The notes under the pieces were generated by a model. It saw nothing but the letters and a program-made list of their open reading frames with translations, had not been told where the DNA came from and did no database searches. The position numbers were made by a program, and so were the translations under genes. A stretch of 35,824 bases of DNA from Rugamonas violacea (GTDB lineage: Bacteria > Pseudomonadota > Gammaproteobacteria > Burkholderiales > Burkholderiaceae_D), in contig NZ_JAEMNU010000016.1 of assembly GCF_016461825.1 (NCBI RefSeq), positions 8,352-44,175 on the forward strand, written 5' to 3'. This document shows positions 16,861-25,617 of the stretch, in pieces (the first letter of the stretch is position 1; each line of letters begins with the position of its first letter).

Positions 16861-19245
16861 TTACCAGCTGTAGCCGGCCTTGGCGTAGTAGTAGCGGCCG
16901 TTGAAGCCGTTCGGCGCGAAGCCGCTGTACGGGTTGATGCCGTTGTTGTTCAGGTTGCCGTTCGAGGTGACCTGGTCCGGATAGCGGTTGGTGACGTTGT
17001 CGATGCCGGCGCTGAGCTTCCAGTTCTTGCCCAGCTTGACGCTGCCCGAGACGTCCAGCACCCATTGCGGATCGTAGGTCTGGTCCAGCGCGGCGTTGTT
17101 CTGCGGCACGGTGAAGCTGCCGTAGCGGGTGGCCACGGCGCGGCCGTTCCAGTTGGCGACGGTGTAGTCGGTCGACAGGCTGAACTTGTCCTTCGGCGAG
17201 CCGACGGTCAGGCGGTTGATGGTCTGGCGGTCGATCAGGGTCAGGCCGTTGGCGCTCAGCAGGGCCGGGTTGGCGGCGACCCGTTCGAGCGAGTTCTTGT
17301 TGTGGTTGTAGGCCGCCGTGAAGTCGATCTTGCCGGCCTGCTGCAATTCCAGGCGGTAGGTGCTGACCACGTCGACGCCACGGGTGCTGGTGTCGATGGC
17401 GTTGGTGAAGTAGCGCCCGGCGCCGACCAGGATGCCCTGCTTGGCCAGGGTGTTCTTCAGATCGTTCGACAACGTCATGTTGGCCGACAAGGCGACGCGG
17501 TCGTCGATGTCGATGCGGTAGAGGTCGACCGTGGTGGTGAAGTTGCGGCTCGGTTGCAACTGCAGGCCGAGGCTGTAGTTGCGCGCCTTTTCGGCCTTCA
17601 GTTGGGTGGCGCCCAGCGCGCTGGCGGCGGCGCTGCCGACGGCGAAGGTGCCGGTCTCGATCGGCGTGTTGACGTTGTTGACCACCGAGAAGTTGGTCGT
17701 CGTGATGGTGTAGAACTGCTGCGCCAGCGACGGCGCGCGGAAGCCCGACGAGGCGGTGCCGCGCAGCGAGACGGCGTCGTTGAAGGCGTAGCGGGCCGAA
17801 CCCTTGGCCGAGGTGGTGTTGCCGAAGTCGCTGTAGCGCTCGTGGCGCAGCGCCGCCGAGGCGGAGAACTGCTTGCTCACCTCCGCTTCCAGGTTCAGGT
17901 AGATCGAGGTGTTGTGGCGGCTGTTGCTGCCGGCGTTGGCCGGACGGAAGCCGGAGAAGCCTTGCGCGCCGCTGCCGGAGTAGGAGGCCAGGTCGCCGGC
18001 GCCGATTTCATATTTCTCGCGGCGCAGTTCCAGGCCGGTGGCGACCGTCAGCGGACCGCTGAACGCGGCGAACGGGAATTCGCGCGCCAGATCCAGGTTC
18101 AGCAACTGCTGGTTGTTGATCAGCTTGCCGGCATGGAAATGCGTCGGGCTGGCCGCGCCCAGGTCCTGGTTGACGGTGTTGTCGAGGTCGAGCTTGAACT
18201 CGTTGTTGCCGTAGTTGAAGCTGGCGTCCCAGCGCCAGCCGGCCGCTTCGCCGCGCAGGCCGGTAACCAGGGCCGAATCGATCGAGGTGCTGTTTTCCAG
18301 CGGCAGGAAGCCCTCGGGGAACAGCGGGGTGCGCTGCGCCGTGCCGTTCAGCGCGGTGCGCCAGGTGGCGGCGGCCGAGGTGTTGCGCTGGCCGTAGTTG
18401 CCGAAGGCGTACCAATCGATGTCGTCGTTGAGGCGGTACTGGGCGTTGGCGAAGACGCTGCGCGGATGGGTTTCCGGGTCGCCGAAGCGTTGATTGACCT
18501 GGCCGTAGCGCGGCTCCTTCGGATTGCGCAAGTCGGCGCCGGCGCGGTTGGTCGGATCGCGTTCGGCCACCTCCAGCGCGACGCGGAGCCAGCCGGCGTC
18601 GCCCAGCGCGAAGCCGGTCGAGCCCTTGAGGGTCTTCTGGATGCCGTCGCGCTCCTGGTACTCGCCGAAGCCGACTTCGACGTCGCCGCCGGCGGCGCCT
18701 TTTTTCAGGATGATGTTGATGACGCCGGCGATGGCGTCCGAGCCGTACTGGGCGGCGGCGCCGTCACGCAGCACCTCGACGTGGTCGATGGCCGACAGCG
18801 GGATCGCGTTCAGGTCGACCGGCGCCGAGCCGCGGCCCTGGGTGCCGTTGACGTTGACCACCGCCGAGGTGTGGCGGCGCTTGCCGTTGACCAGCACCAG
18901 GGTCTGGTCGGGCGACAGGCCGCGCAACTGGGCCGGCCGGACGGCATCGCTGGCGTCGGCGCCGGACGGGCGGGGGAAGTTCACCGACGGCAGCAGCCGG
19001 CCCAGCACGGTGGCCAGTTCGGTCGAACCGGTGGCCTGCAGTTCGCGCGCGCTGATGATGTCGATCGGCGATTCGGAGTCGACGGTGCGGCGGTTCTTGG
19101 CGTAGGTGCCGGTGACCACCACCGATTGCAGCTCGCCGTCCAGCGCTGCGGCTTGTTGCGCGTAGGCGGGCAGGGCGAGCGTGGCGATCAGGCTGGTGAC
19201 GAGCAGGGCGCGGGCGGGGTTGGGCTGGGTGTGGCGTGAACTCAT
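16861..19245 (-). CDS. TonB-dependent outer membrane receptor
   Basis: The 794-residue protein has a signal peptide (1-29, ending PAYAQQ). The VVVTGTYAKNRRTVDSESPI segment leads into the plug domain (about 45-165), with LVNGKRRHTSAVVNVNG, IPLSAIDHVEVLRDGAAAQYG and GVINIILKKG all typical. The rest is a 22-strand-type barrel ending YYYAKAGYSW with the terminal aromatic needed for barrel assembly. Such receptors import large scarce ligands (siderophores, vitamins, glycans) using ExbBD-TonB energy. The plug resembles members with no assigned ligand. No FecR/FecI regulators or transporter genes adjoin it. The upstream region (19246-19330) is AT-rich and probably holds the promoter. Confidence 0.92.
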   Translation of the reverse strand: MSSRHTQPNPARALLVTSLIATLALPAYAQQAAALDGELQSVVVTGTYAKNRRTVDSESPIDIISARELQATGSTELATVLGRLLPSVNFPRPSGADASDAVRPAQLRGLSPDQTLVLVNGKRRHTSAVVNVNGTQGRGSAPVDLNAIPLSAIDHVEVLRDGAAAQYGSDAIAGVINIILKKGAAGGDVEVGFGEYQERDGIQKTLKGSTGFALGDAGWLRVALEVAERDPTNRAGADLRNPKEPRYGQVNQRFGDPETHPRSVFANAQYRLNDDIDWYAFGNYGQRNTSAAATWRTALNGTAQRTPLFPEGFLPLENSTSIDSALVTGLRGEAAGWRWDASFNYGNNEFKLDLDNTVNQDLGAASPTHFHAGKLINNQQLLNLDLAREFPFAAFSGPLTVATGLELRREKYEIGAGDLASYSGSGAQGFSGFRPANAGSNSRHNTSIYLNLEAEVSKQFSASAALRHERYSDFGNTTSAKGSARYAFNDAVSLRGTASSGFRAPSLAQQFYTITTTNFSVVNNVNTPIETGTFAVGSAAASALGATQLKAEKARNYSLGLQLQPSRNFTTTVDLYRIDIDDRVALSANMTLSNDLKNTLAKQGILVGAGRYFTNAIDTSTRGVDVVSTYRLELQQAGKIDFTAAYNHNKNSLERVAANPALLSANGLTLIDRQTINRLTVGSPKDKFSLSTDYTVANWNGRAVATRYGSFTVPQNNAALDQTYDPQWVLDVSGSVKLGKNWKLSAGIDNVTNRYPDQVTSNGNLNNNGINPYSGFAPNGFNGRYYYAKAGYSW

Positions 19246-19426
19246 GGATGGCGATCTCGATGGGGAGGAATGGAAAAAGCTTACCAGTAGGCAAGTGACT
19301 TAATCAAAGACTTGTTTTTACTTATCATATACAAAAAAATGATATGCAAGCCGCCAAGCCATGAGGGAACGCATATGGAGAAAAGAGTGGACGACTTGTT
19401 TTTTCAAACCATGTTGTGAAAAAGAG

Positions 19427-19446
19427 ACGCCGCCCGTGGGCGGCGT
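19427..19446 (-). terminator. Terminator of the aldo/keto reductase gene
   Basis: A perfect 9-base stem (ACGCCGCCC and GGGCGGCGT with a GT loop) is followed on the minus strand by CTCTTTTTC. It lies 38 bases after the stop codon at 19485. Confidence 0.75.
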
Positions 19447-19484
19447 GTGGGGCGGTCGCATATTGGCCAACTTATCGGCCCAAC

Positions 19485-20531
19485 CTACTGGCCGGGATTG
19501 GGCAGGCTGGCGTGGATCGCGTCGACCTGGGCCAGCACCTCCGGCGCCAGCCGGACGTCGAAGGCGTCGATGTTTTCCTTCAGCTGGGCCAGGCTGGTGG
19601 CGCCGATGATGGTCGAGGCGACGAACCAGCGCGAATAGCACCAGGCCAGCGCCAGTTGGGTCGGCGTCAGGCCGTTGGCGCGCGCCAGCGCGGCGTATTG
19701 CGCCACCGCCGCCAACACGCCGGGACGCAGGTAGCGCGGGCTCCAGTTGGGCGGGAACAGGGTCAGGCGGCCGTGCGCCTTGGGATCGTCCAGATACTTC
19801 GCCGTCAGTTGGCCGAAGGCCAGCGGGCTGTAGGCCAGCAGGCCGACCTGGGCGCGCAGGCAGGTTTCGTCGAGCAGACTGGTCTCGAAGTGGCGGGCGG
19901 TCAAGTTGTACAGGTTCTGGATGCTGGCGATGCGCGGCAGGCCCTTCATCTCGGCCTGCTTGATGAACTCGCAGACGCCCCAGCTGGACTCGTTGGAGAC
20001 GCCGATCTGGCCGATCTTGCCGGCCTCGACCAGCTGGCCCAACACGGCCAGGGTCTCCTCGATCGCCACCGAGGGCCGCTCGGCCTGCGGATTGAAGGCG
20101 TTGGCGCCGAAGATAGGCACGTTGCGGCTGGGCCAGTGCATTTGGTACAGGTCGATGCGCTCGGTTTGCAGGCGGCGCAGGCTGTCCTCGACGGCGCTGC
20201 GGATGTTGGCCGCGTCGAGGTTGTTCTTGCCGCCGCGCAGCCAGTGCATATGCGGATTCGGTCCGGCCACCTTGGTCGCCAGCACCACCTTGTCGCGCCG
20301 GCCGCCGCGCTTGAGCCAGCTGCCGATGAAGCGCTCGGTGCTGCCCTGGGTGGCGGCGCGCGGCATCACCGGATACATCTCGGCCGTGTCGATGAAGTTG
20401 ACGCCGCGTTCGAGCGCGTAGTCGAGCTGGCTGTGCGCCTCCGCCTCGCTGTTCTGCTCGCCGAAGGTCATGCTGCCCAGGCAGATCTTGCTGACGCTCG
20501 GGCCGCTGGCGCCCAGGGTGGTGTATTGCAT
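19485..20531 (-). CDS. Aldo/keto reductase, Tas-like
   Basis: The 348-residue TIM-barrel oxidoreductase starts MQYTTLGASGPSVSKICLGS and matches the Tas/YghZ branch of NADP(H)-dependent aldo/keto reductases. The catalytic tetrad is visible: Asp in FIDTAEMYP, Tyr in the same segment, Lys in VVLATKV and His in LYQMHWPS. The C-terminal part (IIGATSLAQLKENIDAF) holds the cofactor-binding site. These enzymes reduce aldehydes and ketones; the natural substrate is not evident. ATG 20531 is preferred over an upstream ATG because residues before it are arginine- and proline-rich and unlike the family. A repeat copy and the pyrD 3' end lie upstream. Confidence 0.9.
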   Translation of the reverse strand: MQYTTLGASGPSVSKICLGSMTFGEQNSEAEAHSQLDYALERGVNFIDTAEMYPVMPRAATQGSTERFIGSWLKRGGRRDKVVLATKVAGPNPHMHWLRGGKNNLDAANIRSAVEDSLRRLQTERIDLYQMHWPSRNVPIFGANAFNPQAERPSVAIEETLAVLGQLVEAGKIGQIGVSNESSWGVCEFIKQAEMKGLPRIASIQNLYNLTARHFETSLLDETCLRAQVGLLAYSPLAFGQLTAKYLDDPKAHGRLTLFPPNWSPRYLRPGVLAAVAQYAALARANGLTPTQLALAWCYSRWFVASTIIGATSLAQLKENIDAFDVRLAPEVLAQVDAIHASLPNPGQ

Positions 20532-20585
20532 GGTGGCTCTCGCTGTGGCGGGTGGATGGGGACGAAGGCGCGACAATGCCGGTAA

Positions 20586-20665
20586 CTTAAGAAACCCCAC
20601 AGGCGAAAATCTGGGGTCAGACCCGCGGGGTCTGACCCCGGCTCTCCGCCTCTGGGTGGTTTATG
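20586..20665. repeat. Dispersed palindromic repeat, copy 3
   Basis: CCCCACAGGCGAAAATCTGGGGTCAGACCCG, CGGGGTCTGACCCCGGCT and CTCTGGGTGG follow the same order as the other two copies, with compensating changes in the palindrome (TCAGACC with GGTCTGA, where copy 1 has TCGGACC with GGTCCGA). Paired changes in the stem imply that the hairpin is conserved. Confidence 0.75.
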
Positions 20666-20705
20666 TAGCCGCTGGCGCCTTAGCTTAAGTGCATTGCGCG
20701 GGCGT

Positions 20706-21746
20706 TTAGCGGGCGCGCAGGGCGTCGGCGCAGTCGCGCACCAGGGCCGGGCCGGCATAGATCAGGCCGCTGTACAACTGCACCAACTGGGCGCCCGCCT
20801 CGATTTTGACCTTGGCGTCGGCGCCGCGCATGATGCCGCCCACGCCGATGATCGGCAGGGCGTCGCCCAACTCGGCCTTCAACAAACGGATGACCGTGTT
20901 GGACAGCTCGAAGGCCGGCGCGCCGGACAGGCCGCCGGCCTCGCCGCCGTGCTGCATGCCTTCGACGGCGGTGCGGCTGAGCGTGGTGTTGGTGGCGATC
21001 ACGCCGTCGATCTTGTGGCGCAGCAGGGCGTCGGCGATGTTCTTGACCTGTTCGCCGTCCATGTCCGGCGCGATCTTCAGCGCCAGCGGCACGTAGCGCT
21101 TGTGCTGGTCGGCCAGGCGCGACTGGGCTTCTTTGAGTTGGCCCAGCAGGCCGTCGAGCTCGGAGCCGCCCTGCAACTGGCGCAGGTTCTTGGTGTTGGG
21201 CGAGGAAATGTTGACCGTCACATAGCTGGCGTAGGGATAGACTTTTTCCAGGCACTTGAGATAATCGTCGGCCGCGTTCTCGATCGGCGTGTCGGCGTTC
21301 TTGCCGATGTTCAGGCCCAGCACGCCTTCGCGGTTCTGGTAGAAGCGCGACGATTGCACGTTGGCGACGAAGGCGTCGACGCCGCCGTTGTTGAAGCCCA
21401 TGCGGTTGATGATGCCTTGCGCGGCCGGCAGGCGGAACATGCGCGGCTTCGGGTTGCCCGCTTGCGCGCGCGGCGTCACGGTGCCCACCTCGATCGAGCC
21501 GAAGCCCAGGTCGGCCAAGGCGTCGATGAAGGCGCCATCCTTGTCCAAGCCGGCGGCCAGGCCGACCGGGTTCTTGAAGTTGACGCCCATCACGGTGCGC
21601 GGATCGGCGGCCGGTTGTTTGATCAGCTTGGTCAGGCCGAGGGCGGCGGCGCGCTTCAGCGCCGGCAGGGTCAGGTGGTGGGCCGCTTCGGCGTCCATCG
21701 AGAACAGCAGGGGGCGGGCCAGGGAGTAGAGGAATTTTTCGGACAT
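20706..21746 (-). CDS. pyrD: Dihydroorotate dehydrogenase (quinone), class 2
   Basis: This 346-residue membrane-associated flavoprotein oxidises dihydroorotate to orotate in pyrimidine synthesis, passing electrons to quinone. The N-terminal amphipathic extension (1-45, starting [15 protein letters not shown]) is typical of class 2. FMN-site segments include [40 protein letters not shown] and [12 protein letters not shown] with the catalytic serine. The frame is open further upstream, but ATG 21746 gives the canonical start. It is the last gene of a four-gene minus-strand cluster after Nudix, aat and bpt (64-base gap). Confidence 0.95.
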   Translation of the reverse strand: MSEKFLYSLARPLLFSMDAEAAHHLTLPALKRAAALGLTKLIKQPAADPRTVMGVNFKNPVGLAAGLDKDGAFIDALADLGFGSIEVGTVTPRAQAGNPKPRMFRLPAAQGIINRMGFNNGGVDAFVANVQSSRFYQNREGVLGLNIGKNADTPIENAADDYLKCLEKVYPYASYVTVNISSPNTKNLRQLQGGSELDGLLGQLKEAQSRLADQHKRYVPLALKIAPDMDGEQVKNIADALLRHKIDGVIATNTTLSRTAVEGMQHGGEAGGLSGAPAFELSNTVIRLLKAELGDALPIIGVGGIMRGADAKVKIEAGAQLVQLYSGLIYAGPALVRDCADALRAR

Positions 21747-21810
21747 GGGGGAGCTCTTGAAAGGATGCGCTATTTTACCAGCGCCAACAGGGCTCCCCGG
21801 CCGCGTCGGG

Positions 21811-22533
21811 CTAGAGCACGCTCCACTGGCCGCGGATGCGCGCCTCCAGCGGCTTGAAGTTGATCTTGTAGGACATCTTCGGGCTTTGCTCGATCCAATA
21901 CCCCAGGTAGACATACGGCAGCTTCAGTTCGCGCGCCTGCTCGATCTGCCACAGCACGTTGAAGGTGCCGTAGGAGGCGCCCTCGACGTCCGGGTCGAAG
22001 AAGGTGTAGACCGACGACAGGCCGTCCGACAGCAGGTCGATGATGCTGACCATGCGCAAGGTGCCGCCCGGCTCGCGGAATTCGACCAGCCGCGTGTTGA
22101 CCCGGCTTTGCAGCAGGAACTGGGCGTACTGGTCGCGGCTGTCCTGGTCCATGCCGCCGCCGGCGTGGCGCTTGCTCTGGTAGCGCAGGTAGAGCTCGTA
22201 GTGCTCGTCGGAGAAGGACAGCGTGGCGACGCCGGCCGCTAGGTCGGCGTGCTTGGCCCAGGCGCGCCGCTGGCCCCGGCCGGGGCGGAACTCGTCGGCC
22301 ACCACGCGCACCGGAATGCAGGCCTGGCAGCCGTCGCAATACGGCCGGTAGGTGAAGATGCCGCTGCGGCGGAAACCGTTCTTGACCAGCTCGGAATACA
22401 CGTCGGCGTTGATCAGGTGCGACGGCGTCGCCACCTGCGAGCGGGCCTGGCGCGCGTCCAGGTAGCTGCACGGGTAGGGCGCCGTGGTGTAGAACTGCAA
22501 GGTCGCGAAGGGAAGATCGTTCAGCTGCGTCAT
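21811..22533 (-). CDS. bpt: Aspartate/glutamate leucyltransferase Bpt
   Basis: The 240-residue enzyme transfers leucine from Leu-tRNA to proteins beginning with Asp or Glu, marking them for ClpSAP (bacterial N-degron pathway). It has the ATE-N domain with Cys22, Cys66, Cys69 and Cys72 (in [11 protein letters not shown]) and the ATE-C domain with [14 protein letters not shown] and [15 protein letters not shown]. The aat gene lies upstream (122-base GC-rich gap), so both aminoacyl transferases of the pathway are adjacent. ATG 22533 is the natural start and the protein is complete. Confidence 0.93.
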   Translation of the reverse strand: MTQLNDLPFATLQFYTTAPYPCSYLDARQARSQVATPSHLINADVYSELVKNGFRRSGIFTYRPYCDGCQACIPVRVVADEFRPGRGQRRAWAKHADLAAGVATLSFSDEHYELYLRYQSKRHAGGGMDQDSRDQYAQFLLQSRVNTRLVEFREPGGTLRMVSIIDLLSDGLSSVYTFFDPDVEGASYGTFNVLWQIEQARELKLPYVYLGYWIEQSPKMSYKINFKPLEARIRGQWSVL

Positions 22534-22655
22534 GCAGATCCTATCGATACGGTTGCAAAACTTGCCGGGGTGGCGGGGTCCGCCGGGCCGGGCCGGGTGG
22601 CGCGCCTGCCGGGGCTGCGACCAGGGCGCGCGGGGCGCCCAGGCTCACGCTTAGA

Positions 22656-23384
22656 TTAATCGTCCACGGGAAAAGGCGCAAGCGCTTCCCACTCGCCGAT
22701 CTGGGGCAGCGCAATGCTGTGGCGTAGATGCGCCAGGAACTGCTGGCGCGAGATCGGCGCGGCACCCAGCGAGGCCAGGTGGGCGGTTTCCTGCTGGCAG
22801 TCGATCATCGCCACGCCTTGGCGGCGCAGGAAGTGCACCAGATAGGCCAGCGCGATCTTCGAGCCGTCGGTGACGCGGGCGAACATCGACTCGCCGTAGA
22901 ACATGCGGCCGATCGAGACGCCGTAGGCGCCGCCGACCAGTTCGCCATCCAGCCACAGCTCGGCCGAGTGGGCGTAGCCCATGCGGTGCAGGCCGCCGTA
23001 GCCGGCGATGATGTCCTCCGAGATCCAGGTGCCGGGGCCCTCCTTGCGCGGCGCCGCGCAGGCGCGCATGACGGCCTCGAAGTCGCCGTCGAAGCGCACC
23101 TGCCAGCGGCCGTCCGTGGCGGCGCTGAGCGCCACCTTGCGCAGCGTCTTCTTCAGGCTGGCGGAGACGCGGAAGCGCTCGGTCATCAGCACCATGCGCG
23201 GGTCGGTGCTCCACCACAGGATCGGCTGGCCCTCGGAGAACCAGGGGAAGATGCCGCGCTGGTAGGCCGCCAGCAGGCGCTGCGGCGACAGGTCGGCGCC
23301 GGCCGCCAGCAGGCCGGGCGCGTCGCTGGTCAGCGCCAGGGCGACGTCGGGGAAGGGCGTGTGCGCTTCGAGCCAGGGGATCAT
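22656..23384 (-). CDS. aat: Leucyl/phenylalanyl-tRNA-protein transferase
   Basis: The 242-residue enzyme adds Leu or Phe to N-terminal Arg or Lys for ClpS recognition. Typical segments are [52 protein letters not shown] and [16 protein letters not shown]. The frame is open upstream, but ATG 23384 gives [12 protein letters not shown], the usual beginning. It lies 7 bases after the Nudix stop codon, and bpt follows, so one transcript probably carries Nudix, aat and bpt. Confidence 0.95.
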   Translation of the reverse strand: MIPWLEAHTPFPDVALALTSDAPGLLAAGADLSPQRLLAAYQRGIFPWFSEGQPILWWSTDPRMVLMTERFRVSASLKKTLRKVALSAATDGRWQVRFDGDFEAVMRACAAPRKEGPGTWISEDIIAGYGGLHRMGYAHSAELWLDGELVGGAYGVSIGRMFYGESMFARVTDGSKIALAYLVHFLRRQGVAMIDCQQETAHLASLGAAPISRQQFLAHLRHSIALPQIGEWEALAPFPVDD

Positions 23385-23391
23385 GGGAAAC

Positions 23392-23964
23392 TCAGAGGTC
23401 GCTGCGCATGGGCCGGTTGATGTCGAGCGTGTGGAAGCCATACCGGCCGCCCTCGCGCACCCGCTTGTGGTCGGCCAGGAACAGCTCCAGCGTGGTGCGG
23501 GTGGTGGGGAAGGCCAGGTCGTCCCAGGGGATCTGCGCCTCGCTGAACATTTGCACGTCCAGGCTTTCCTCGCCGGGGGCGAAGTCGAGGTCGCTCAGCG
23601 TGGCCAGGTAGAACATGTGCACCTGATGCACGCGCGCCACATTGAGCAGGGAGAACAGCGGACCGAGCACGATGTTGGCGCCGGCCTCCTCGACCGTTTC
23701 GCGCATGGCCGCTTCGGCCGTGGTTTCGTTGTTTTCCATGAAGCCGGCCGGCAGGGTCCAGTAACCACGGCGCGGCTCGATGGCCCGCTTGCACAGCAAT
23801 ATTTTCAATTCGCCATCGGCTTCCCAGATGGGCAGCGTGCCGAGCACCATTTTCGGGTTCTGGTAGTGGATGGTCGCGCAGCTGGCGCAGACATAGCGCG
23901 GACGGTTGTCGCCGGCCGGGACGGCCAGTTCGACGGGGTGGGCGCATTCGGAACAAAATTTCAT
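23392..23964 (-). CDS. Nudix hydrolase with N-terminal zinc ribbon
   Basis: In this 190-residue protein Cys4, Cys7, Cys26 and Cys29 form a zinc ribbon, followed by a complete Nudix box (about 74-97: [20 protein letters not shown], with G, E, RE and EE in place). The family hydrolyses nucleoside diphosphates linked to other groups. A zinc ribbon followed by the [17 protein letters not shown] strand recalls NUDIX_Zn_ribbon proteins such as NudC-like NADH pyrophosphatases, but the SQPWPFPxS motif specific to NudC is not seen. The substrate stays open. It is first in the cluster with aat, bpt and pyrD. Confidence 0.9.
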   Translation of the reverse strand: MKFCSECAHPVELAVPAGDNRPRYVCASCATIHYQNPKMVLGTLPIWEADGELKILLCKRAIEPRRGYWTLPAGFMENNETTAEAAMRETVEEAGANIVLGPLFSLLNVARVHQVHMFYLATLSDLDFAPGEESLDVQMFSEAQIPWDDLAFPTTRTTLELFLADHKRVREGGRYGFHTLDINRPMRSDL

Positions 23965-24103
23965 AGGGGATAGCTCATTCGGTTTTTTCTTACTTTACAC
24001 CGATTGGGCCGCTTGCGGCATACCGGCGCGTGGAGTTTGCGTCGGCTACAAGGGGCGCGGCGGACATGCAAGAATGCTATCGCACGGAAGGCGAGGATTA
24101 AGT

Positions 24104-24132
24104 TTGCCTAAATTGCCGATTCGCCCTATAAT
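24104..24132 (+). promoter_or_regulatory. Sigma-70 promoter of the first tRNA-fMet gene
   Basis: TTGCCT (24104-24109) and TATAAT (24127-24132) are separated by exactly 17 bases. The tRNA begins 11 bases after the -10 box, leaving a short 5' leader. Confidence 0.8.
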
Positions 24133-24143
24133 ATCGGCACAGA

Positions 24144-24220
24144 CGCGGGGTGGAGCAGTCTGGCAGCTCGTCGGGCTCATAACCCGAAGGTCACAGGTTC
24201 AAATCCTGTCCCCGCAACCA
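24144..24220 (+). tRNA. tRNA-fMet (CAU), copy 1
   Basis: The 77-nucleotide gene has anticodon CAT at 24178-24180, the three G-C pairs in the anticodon stem that mark initiators (GGG/CCC), an encoded CCA, and C1 opposite A72 (the unpaired end that MTF recognises and that keeps it off EF-Tu). The sequence otherwise matches bacterial initiator tRNA in all stems. It has its own promoter and terminator. Confidence 0.97.
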
Positions 24221-24228
24221 GATTCGAG

Positions 24229-24263
24229 GCCGTTGAATTCGCAAGGATTCAGCGGCTTTTTTT
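24229..24263 (+). terminator. Terminator of tRNA-fMet copy 1
   Basis: GCCGTTGAATTC pairs with GATTCAGCGGC (one G-U pair and one bulge) and is followed by seven T, 8 bases after the CCA end. Confidence 0.85.
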
Positions 24264-24301
24264 CGTTCCGCGGATTGTTTTCCGATTGATGCAATTAAGC
24301 A

Positions 24302-24331
24302 TTGTGCGACGCAGCAGCCATGGGATATAAT
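24302..24331 (+). promoter_or_regulatory. Promoter of the second tRNA-fMet gene, -10 box abutting the tRNA
   Basis: A perfect TATAAT (24326-24331) lies only 5 bases before tRNA position 1; a weak TTGTGC (24302-24307) is 18 bases upstream. The usual start point would fall at or beside the tRNA 5' end. Confidence 0.55.
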
Positions 24332-24336
24332 TCGGC

Positions 24337-24413
24337 TGCGGGGTGGAGCAGTCTGGCAGCTCGTCGGGCTCATAACCCGAAGGTCACAGGTTCAAATCCT
24401 GTCCCCGCAACCA
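24337..24413 (+). tRNA. tRNA-fMet (CAU), copy 2, with T at position 1
   Basis: It is identical to copy 1 over 76 of 77 positions, including anticodon CAT (24371-24373) and CCA. Position 1 is T, so U1 can pair with A72, and the C1·A72 mismatch typical of initiators is absent. The spacing from the -10 box leaves little or no 5' leader. It is followed by its own terminator. It may still initiate translation, since a weak U-A end pair opens easily. Confidence 0.93.
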
Positions 24414-24422
24414 AATATAGCA

Positions 24423-24458
24423 AGCCGCTGATTCCCTCACAAGAATCAGCGGCTTTTT
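24423..24458 (+). terminator. Terminator of tRNA-fMet copy 2
   Basis: A perfect 12-base stem (AGCCGCTGATTC and GAATCAGCGGCT) is followed by TTTT. Its core is shared with the terminator of copy 1, so the duplication covered the terminator as well. Confidence 0.9.
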
Positions 24459-24531
24459 GCTTTCTGAAGAAAAACACATGCACCAGATCGTGATCGATCA
24501 GGCTGCCGGTGCGGTATTCTTTTTCACGTAA

Positions 24532-24557
24532 AAAAGCCAGCGGCGAAGCTGGCTTTT
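24532..24557. terminator. Bidirectional terminator at the 3' end of the LysR gene
   Basis: AAAAGCCAGC and GCTGGCTTTT form a perfect 10-base stem with a six-base loop, reading as a stem with T run on both strands. It ends at the LysR stop codon. Confidence 0.85.
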
Positions 24558-25483
24558 CATTGCGCACCGTGAGGCGGCTGCGGCGTGGCGACCTCGACCA
24601 AGTGGTCGATCAGCACCCGCACCTTCTTCGGCACATGCCGCGTCGGCGGGTAGACGATGTGCACGGTGCGGCCGGTGTAGCATCCGCTCAAGGTCCAGTC
24701 GGGAAACAGCCGGACCAGGGTGCCGGCGCGCAGGCCGGCCGCCGCCGTGTAGTCGGGCACGATGCCGATGCCCAGCCCGCCGTCGACGGTGGCGAGGATG
24801 CCGATGCTGCTGTTGATGGTCAGCGGGCCGCTGATCCGCACCGCTTCGAGCGCGCCGTCGCGGCGCATTTCCAGCCGGTCGGCGAACGGGCCGTAGCCGA
24901 GGTAGATGCAGGGGTGCCCGGCCAGCTGGCCCGGCGTTTGCGGCGCGCCGCGCGCCTGCAAATAGGCGGGCGAGGCGACCAGCACATACGTCGTCTTGAA
25001 CAGGGGCCGCGCCACCAGGCCGGGCGGCAGGCTCTCCGGCAGCGCCAGCCGGATGGCCAGGTCGACACCCTCGTCGACCAGATCGATCATGCGGTCGTTC
25101 AATTCCAACTTGATCTGCAGCGCCGGCCAGCGCGCGAAGAAGGCGAGCAGTCGCGGCGCCAGCCACAGCTCGCCGAACACCGTCGGCGCGTTCATGCGCA
25201 CGGTGCCGGTGGGGCTGTCGCTGTGGCGCCCGCCCTGGGCCTCGACGTCGAGCGCCGCCTGGACCAGGCGGCTGCAGTCGGCGTAGACGTCGGCGCCGGG
25301 CTCGGTCAGCGAGAGGGAGCGGGTGGTGCGGTTGAGCAGTTTGACGCCGAGATGGCTTTCCAGCCGGGCGACGCTGCGGCTCACCGCCGAGGCCGTCATC
25401 TTCAACTGCCGCGCCGCCGCCGCAAAGCCGCGCTGCTCCACCACCTTGGCGAACACGACCATTTCATCCAGCATGCTCGCCAT
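24557..25483 (-). CDS. LysR family transcriptional regulator
   Basis: In this 308-residue protein the winged helix-turn-helix spans about 4-62 (FAAAARQLKMTASAVSRSVARLE). The effector domain (about 92-298) reads like the large DsdC/CrgA-type group, with GTVRMNAPTVFGELWLAPRL and a late GLGIGIVPDYTAAAG. ATG 25483 or ATG 25474 could start it. It is divergent from the NIPSNAP gene with 134 bases between them, the usual layout for a LysR regulator and its target. An inverted repeat lies in that gap. Effector unknown. Confidence 0.9.
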   Translation of the reverse strand: MASMLDEMVVFAKVVEQRGFAAAARQLKMTASAVSRSVARLESHLGVKLLNRTTRSLSLTEPGADVYADCSRLVQAALDVEAQGGRHSDSPTGTVRMNAPTVFGELWLAPRLLAFFARWPALQIKLELNDRMIDLVDEGVDLAIRLALPESLPPGLVARPLFKTTYVLVASPAYLQARGAPQTPGQLAGHPCIYLGYGPFADRLEMRRDGALEAVRISGPLTINSSIGILATVDGGLGIGIVPDYTAAAGLRAGTLVRLFPDWTLSGCYTGRTVHIVYPPTRHVPKKVRVLIDHLVEVATPQPPHGAQ

Positions 25484-25509
25484 TGATGAATTCCAGGAAG
25501 TAGTCTAGT

Positions 25510-25536
25510 TCCCGCGAACGATATTGTTGCGCGGGA
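25510..25536. promoter_or_regulatory. Candidate LysR operator in the divergent gap
   Basis: TCCCGCG (25510-25516) and CGCGGGA (25530-25536) form a perfect inverted repeat with a 13-base AT-rich spacer. Dyads of this size between a LysR gene and its divergent neighbour are typical binding sites. Confidence 0.4.
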
Positions 25537-25617
25537 TGAATGATTCTAACATGGCCATATCGGCTGGACTTTCGCCGCGCGCGAAGGCCGGCCCAACGAT
25601 GGACAAGAGGAGAAACG

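Noticed and set aside
17065..19239. A 724-codon open frame on the plus strand
   Set aside because: It runs antisense to the TonB receptor gene, is Val/Gly/Arg/Ala-rich without any recognisable domain, and arises from GC-rich codon third positions.
19318..19345. TATCAT/ATGATA inverted repeat in the TonB receptor upstream region, considered as a Fur box
   Set aside because: It is only 6 bases per arm with a poly-A spacer and does not match the 19-base Fur consensus well enough.
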